Below are positions 60,408-64,000 of a stretch of DNA of 64,000 nucleotides, in pieces (the stretch's first letter is position 1; every line of letters begins with the position of its first letter). The stretch is taken from contig CAJWML010000001.1 in assembly GCA_913043285.1 (NCBI GenBank), positions 620,001-684,000 on the forward strand. Reading direction: 5' to 3'. The DNA comes from CAKZNE01 sp002695025. Lineage in GTDB: Bacteria > Bacteroidota > Bacteroidia > Flavobacteriales > Schleiferiaceae. The translations under genes were made by a program, and so were the position numbers. The notes beneath the pieces are model-generated. The model did not search any database, was not told the DNA's origin, and worked only from the letters and a program-made list of their open reading frames with translations.

Positions 60408-62600
60408 ATGGAAAAACGATTACTAGCTTTTTGGGCAATCTTTTGCCTGACAAGTTCCCTTGCATTTTCCCAAACGATGCAGCAGCAGAGTATGGTGAAC
60501 TGTTTGCCCTTTGTGTCAAACATTGTGGACGACACGCTTTGTACGGCCGGTTTAACCGGTTTTACGGCATCCCCGGGTAACTATGTAGCCCATTTTAATG
60601 GGGCCAACCAGGTAGATCTTTCCGGAGATGTCCTGGCCTTCCAAACCTTCAGGGATACCACCGTAACCCTGAACGAGGTAGTACCTGCCGGAAACAGTGG
60701 TCACGTAGGCCCATTGACCTCGATATCGGTCAACGGCTTCGGTAATTTCACCAACGGCCAGTGGATTACGGTGATGGATACTATTCGTATCGACAGTATG
60801 ACCGTACGGTCTAACGGAGTACTTACCGCCCAGGTAGTTATATCCTCGGACGACAGTGGAATCACCGAGATACAGCGCGGAAAGGAGTTTACCACCGGAG
60901 CTGCTACGGCTGATTACCAGGTTGAAGTGGGAGTGGTTCTCACGCCAGGCGTTTACTTTATGAATGTTACGGTTTTGGCCGGTACCGGCCTCTTATTCAG
61001 GGCCACGGGTGGAGCCGTTTACCCTTATGTATTACCTGGCCTTATGAGCATTGACAGTACCAACTTCACCTCTCAGGCACGTATTTACTATACTTTTGAC
61101 CTGGTGGTAAGTGAAGTTTGCCTCGGTAGCCCGGTAAGCGTTACTTCTTACATTGTGGCCTATGCCGGTGAAGATGTAAACCTGGCTTATTGTACCAGCG
61201 ATGCTGCGATTAATCTGAACACCTACCTTCCGGACGGAGCCAGTGCCGGAGGAACGTACTCTACTACCAATGCTTCAGCCGCCCTGTCCGGAAGTATGTT
61301 TGATCCTTCACTTCTTACGGCCGGTAATTACAAGGTTGTGCGTTCGGTGCCTGCTGCCGCTGGTTGCCCTGCAGATACTGCGGTATTTAACATCAGGGTA
61401 GATGCGTGTGTAAGCTGCACCGGTCTTACGGCTCCGGCATTAACGGGTGATAGTACCTGTGGGCCTGGTGTTGTAACCCTTTCAGCTAACACTACTGCTA
61501 CGGATGTAATGTGGTTTGATGATGCCGGTGAATTCCTTACCTATGGCAATGCAATTGCCGCCAATATAACTGCAGACACCAAGTTTAAGGCCAGTGCAAT
61601 ATTGAGCAGCGGACCCAGCTCTGTGGTAGGACCTTCATTTAACATCACTTCAAACACCTACCCTACGGGTAACTTCATAAACGGACAGTGGATTACGGTG
61701 TACCAGGATGTAAGGATTGACTCCGCTACCTTCGCGGTGAACGGAGCCCTTAATTTTGTAGTAGCCATACAGGACCCGGCAAGAACGGACACCATGCAGG
61801 TTAGTGACATTATCAGTTTTGGTGGAGCCGATACCGCTCAGAAAGAGGTAGGTATATTCCTTACCCCCGGGGTGTACTTCATCAATACCATCCCCATTTC
61901 CGGACCCGGTATTCTATACCGCCCAACTGGCGGAGCTAATTACCCGTACGGGGCCAGCAACCTGGTAACGGTGGATAGTTCCGACTTCGGGCCAACCCGT
62001 TACTATTACCTCTACGAAATGGTAATAAGCGGAGCTTGCATCAGCCCTATGGATTCTGTTATGGGAATTGTTGGAACGCCCACCAATGCCGGAATGGGTG
62101 ATCGCGATACGATATGTGATACCGGGGGAGTAGTGGATATGTCCACGTACCTGGATCCCAACGCCCAAAGCGGTGGAGTATGGATTGATGCTGACGCCTC
62201 AGGCGCCCTTAATGGTAGTATGTTTGATCCTTCGGCTGCTGCATCTAATGCCACCTATATTATCCAATATGTAGTAAGTGGTGCTGCCTGTCCTTCGGAC
62301 ACCGCTAGTTTTGAGATTTACGTAGATACTTGTGGTATTGGTATAGAAGAGTTCAATATAGCGGAGCTTGCGGTGTACCCTAACCCTACAACCGGAAGGG
62401 TGTACGTTGAAAACAAGGGTATTGGTACTCAAAACATGCTGATTGAAGTCTACGCACCAAACGGCAAGCTCCTCAAGAGCAGGACTGTAGATGGTAGCGA
62501 AAAGGCCGATATGGACATCAGTGACATGGCCAGAGGCATTTACCACCTCAAGATAACAACAGACCAGGGTGTTGCTGTGAAGCGTATCATGCGGCAGTAA
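60408..62600 (+). CDS. T9SS-secreted protein with duplicated module (730 aa)
   Basis: This 730-residue exported protein (signal peptide ending 'SSLAFSQ') contains the same module twice, about 105-245 and 410-545, each holding 'NGQWITV', 'IRIDS/VRIDS', 'LTPGVYF' and 'ATGGA/PTGGA-x-YPY'. A Gly-rich linker module ('DMSTYLDPNAQSGGVWIDAD') and the sorting domain ('VYPNPTTGRVYVENKGIGTQ') closely match the C-terminal ends of the two giant proteins. It therefore belongs to the same family of T9SS cargo though it lacks fibronectin modules. It has its own terminator and is probably transcribed alone. Confidence 0.87.
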   Translation: MEKRLLAFWAIFCLTSSLAFSQTMQQQSMVNCLPFVSNIVDDTLCTAGLTGFTASPGNYVAHFNGANQVDLSGDVLAFQTFRDTTVTLNEVVPAGNSGHVGPLTSISVNGFGNFTNGQWITVMDTIRIDSMTVRSNGVLTAQVVISSDDSGITEIQRGKEFTTGAATADYQVEVGVVLTPGVYFMNVTVLAGTGLLFRATGGAVYPYVLPGLMSIDSTNFTSQARIYYTFDLVVSEVCLGSPVSVTSYIVAYAGEDVNLAYCTSDAAINLNTYLPDGASAGGTYSTTNASAALSGSMFDPSLLTAGNYKVVRSVPAAAGCPADTAVFNIRVDACVSCTGLTAPALTGDSTCGPGVVTLSANTTATDVMWFDDAGEFLTYGNAIAANITADTKFKASAILSSGPSSVVGPSFNITSNTYPTGNFINGQWITVYQDVRIDSATFAVNGALNFVVAIQDPARTDTMQVSDIISFGGADTAQKEVGIFLTPGVYFINTIPISGPGILYRPTGGANYPYGASNLVTVDSSDFGPTRYYYLYEMVISGACISPMDSVMGIVGTPTNAGMGDRDTICDTGGVVDMSTYLDPNAQSGGVWIDADASGALNGSMFDPSAAASNATYIIQYVVSGAACPSDTASFEIYVDTCGIGIEEFNIAELAVYPNPTTGRVYVENKGIGTQNMLIEVYAPNGKLLKSRTVDGSEKADMDISDMARGIYHLKITTDQGVAVKRIMRQ

Positions 62601-62625
62601 ACCAAGGTCTTCCTGATGGAATATG

Positions 62626-62654
62626 TAAGCCCTGACGCGTAGCGTCAGGGCTTA
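62626..62654 (+). terminator. Intrinsic terminator after 730-aa cargo gene
   Basis: Perfect 13 bp stem TAAGCCCTGACGC / GCGTCAGGGCTTA with a GTA loop, then a T-rich tail interrupted by A. Confidence 0.88.
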
Positions 62655-62677
62655 TTATTTTCAGTAATTCAAAACAG

Positions 62678-62685
62678 TATATTTG
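62678..62685 (+). promoter_or_regulatory. -7-like box TATATTTG upstream of prolyl oligopeptidase gene
   Basis: Exact TAnnTTTG match 47 bp before the ATG at 62733 and just after the upstream terminator. Confidence 0.5.
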
Positions 62686-62732
62686 TGTTCCTGATTTCCT
62701 GCTGCACTAATCTTTTCAACCCTGCAAGTCCA

Positions 62733-64000
62733 ATGAAAACAAAAAATGTAATAACCCTGCTGGCAATTCCTGCCATGCTATTTTCATGTAACGAAGTGAA
62801 GGAAAAAGAAACTGCTTCAATTGATTATCCCGATACACGCAAAGACACCAGCGTGGTAGACCGGTATTTTGATAATGAAGTTAAAGACCCGTACCGTTGG
62901 CTGGAAAATGATACTTCAGCCGAAACCGAAGCCTGGGTAAAAGCTCAGAATGAAGTTGCCTTCGGTTACCTGGAAAAAATCCCGTACCGCAGCTCCATTA
63001 ATGAACGTCTTACGGATCTGTGGAATTACGAGCGAATTTCGGCCCCCTTTGTAAGAGGTGAATACACCTACTTCTTCAAGAATGATGGCCTGCAGAACCA
63101 GGCTGTTATCTATCGTCAAAAAGGTGAGGAAGGCACTCCCGAGATATTCCTGGACCCAAATACCTTTTCGGACGATGGAACAACCTCCCTGGGTGGAATG
63201 AGCTTTACTAAAGATGGCAGCCTGATTGCCTACCAGATCTCGGAAGGCGGCTCAGACTGGCGGAAAGTGATTGTCATGGAAGCTGAGACGAAGAATATTG
63301 TGGAAGACACCCTTATTGATGTTAAGTTTTCCGGCCTGTCCTGGAAAGGAAATGATGGCTTTTATTACAGCAGTTACGATAAGCCCAAGGATGGAAGCCA
63401 GCTTTCCGGCCTTACCCAGTATCACAAGCTATTCTACCACAAACTAAAAACCCCGCAAGCATCCGATAAACTGATATTTGGTGGAGAAAAAACGCCCCGG
63501 AGGTACGTGTCGGGCGGTGTTACCGAGGATGAGAACTTCCTGGTAATTTCGGCTGCCACCTCTACTACCGGCAATGAATTGTATATCCAGGACCTCCGTA
63601 AACCAGGGAGTCCGATTATAAATCTGGTGAACAATTTTGAAAACGACCACAGTGTTTTGCATAGCGAAGGAGACAAGCTTTTTATACAAACCAATTTAGG
63701 TGCGCCCAACGGAAAGGTAATGACGGCTGTTTTTCCGAATGCCACACCCGAAACCTGGGAGGAGTTTATCCCCGAAACAGAGCATGTGCTGCGTGCCGGA
63801 ACGGCTGGAGGAAAGTTCTTTACCAACTATATTGTGGACGCTGCTTCCAAAGTATATCAATACAATAACCAGGGTGAAATGGAGCGCGAGATAGAATTGC
63901 CCGGTATTGGCTCTGCCGGGGGCTTTGGTGGCCGTATGGAAGACACCGTTCTGTATTACAGTTTTACCAATTACGTATATCCTTCCACTACCTTTAAGTA
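62733..64000 (+). CDS. Prolyl oligopeptidase-family lipoprotein (N-terminal part)
   Basis: The first 422 codons of a serine peptidase of family S9A, cut by the window end. The start is a lipoprotein signal (lipobox MLFSC, Cys19). The family N-terminus 'DPYRWLENDTSAETEAWVKA' is followed by the beta-propeller that gates the active site ('YTYFFKNDGLQNQAVIYRQK', 'SWKGNDGFYYSSYDKPKDG'). The catalytic alpha/beta-hydrolase domain with its Ser/Asp/His triad would lie downstream, outside the window. Expected role: cleavage of proline-containing peptides in the envelope. Confidence 0.88.
   Translation, partial: MKTKNVITLLAIPAMLFSCNEVKEKETASIDYPDTRKDTSVVDRYFDNEVKDPYRWLENDTSAETEAWVKAQNEVAFGYLEKIPYRSSINERLTDLWNYERISAPFVRGEYTYFFKNDGLQNQAVIYRQKGEEGTPEIFLDPNTFSDDGTTSLGGMSFTKDGSLIAYQISEGGSDWRKVIVMEAETKNIVEDTLIDVKFSGLSWKGNDGFYYSSYDKPKDGSQLSGLTQYHKLFYHKLKTPQASDKLIFGGEKTPRRYVSGGVTEDENFLVISAATSTTGNELYIQDLRKPGSPIINLVNNFENDHSVLHSEGDKLFIQTNLGAPNGKVMTAVFPNATPETWEEFIPETEHVLRAGTAGGKFFTNYIVDAASKVYQYNNQGEMEREIELPGIGSAGGFGGRMEDTVLYYSFTNYVYPSTTFK

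Overview
The window is chromosomal DNA from a member of the Bacteroidota, most likely Flavobacteriia (order-level placement is only a guess). The evidence is several secreted proteins ending in type IX secretion system (T9SS) type A sorting domains with the 'YPNP' motif, many TAnnTTTG -7-like promoter boxes just upstream of genes, ECF sigma / single-pass anti-sigma pairs of the Bacteroidota kind, a DUF5687 ABC permease, and few recognisable Shine-Dalgarno sites. I saw no rRNA, tRNA, CRISPR array, phage or insertion sequence. Both ends cut through genes: a YwqK/MORN-like repeat protein on the left and a prolyl oligopeptidase on the right.

Region 1 (1-14.9 kb) is housekeeping and metabolic. It holds rpiB, a lipoprotein with an alpha/beta-hydrolase look but no nucleophile serine, and a tightly packed five-gene operon: sodium:solute symporter, GNAT acetyltransferase, M20D amidohydrolase, alanine racemase and an alanine/ornithine-racemase-like enzyme. 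These are followed by a DUF3298-like lipoprotein, an MBL-fold hydrolase, an M1 metallopeptidase, a LysE-type exporter, a small membrane coiled-coil protein and RNase R.

Region 2 (15-25.2 kb) is the most unusual regulatory block. Two paralogous T9SS cargo proteins are interleaved with two ECF sigma factor/anti-sigma modules. In module 1 the anti-sigma-like protein is fused to an outer-membrane beta-barrel and the operon ends with a T9SS cargo gene. In module 2 the membrane protein, a secreted coiled-coil protein and a coiled-coil/beta-barrel protein are separate genes. Both coiled-coil proteins carry tryptophans exactly 11 residues apart.

Region 3 (25.2-42.8 kb) is a phenylacetate catabolic cluster: paaE divergent from paaABC, then paaD, paaG, paaH, a PaaI thioesterase, the PaaJ thiolase and PaaY. 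It encodes the ring-epoxidising multicomponent enzyme and much of the lower beta-oxidation-like pathway. No paaK ligase, paaZ ring-opening enzyme or paaF hydratase is in the window. The cluster is interrupted by a leucine-rich-repeat lipoprotein between paaC and paaD, a GAF-PAS histidine kinase broken by a frameshift, a LamG/T9SS protein, a serine beta-lactamase-like hydrolase, a two-gene ABC transporter and an unknown acidic protein coupled to paaI.

Region 4 (43-62.6 kb) is almost wholly three T9SS-secreted proteins of 2648, 2879 and 730 residues. The two giants are mosaics of fibronectin type III modules, MAM/'choice-of-anchor J' jelly-roll modules and a cysteine-bounded module carrying a D-x-x-G-D-G-W-N-G signature, with one PKD domain. 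Each of the three genes is followed by an intrinsic terminator, so each is probably transcribed on its own.
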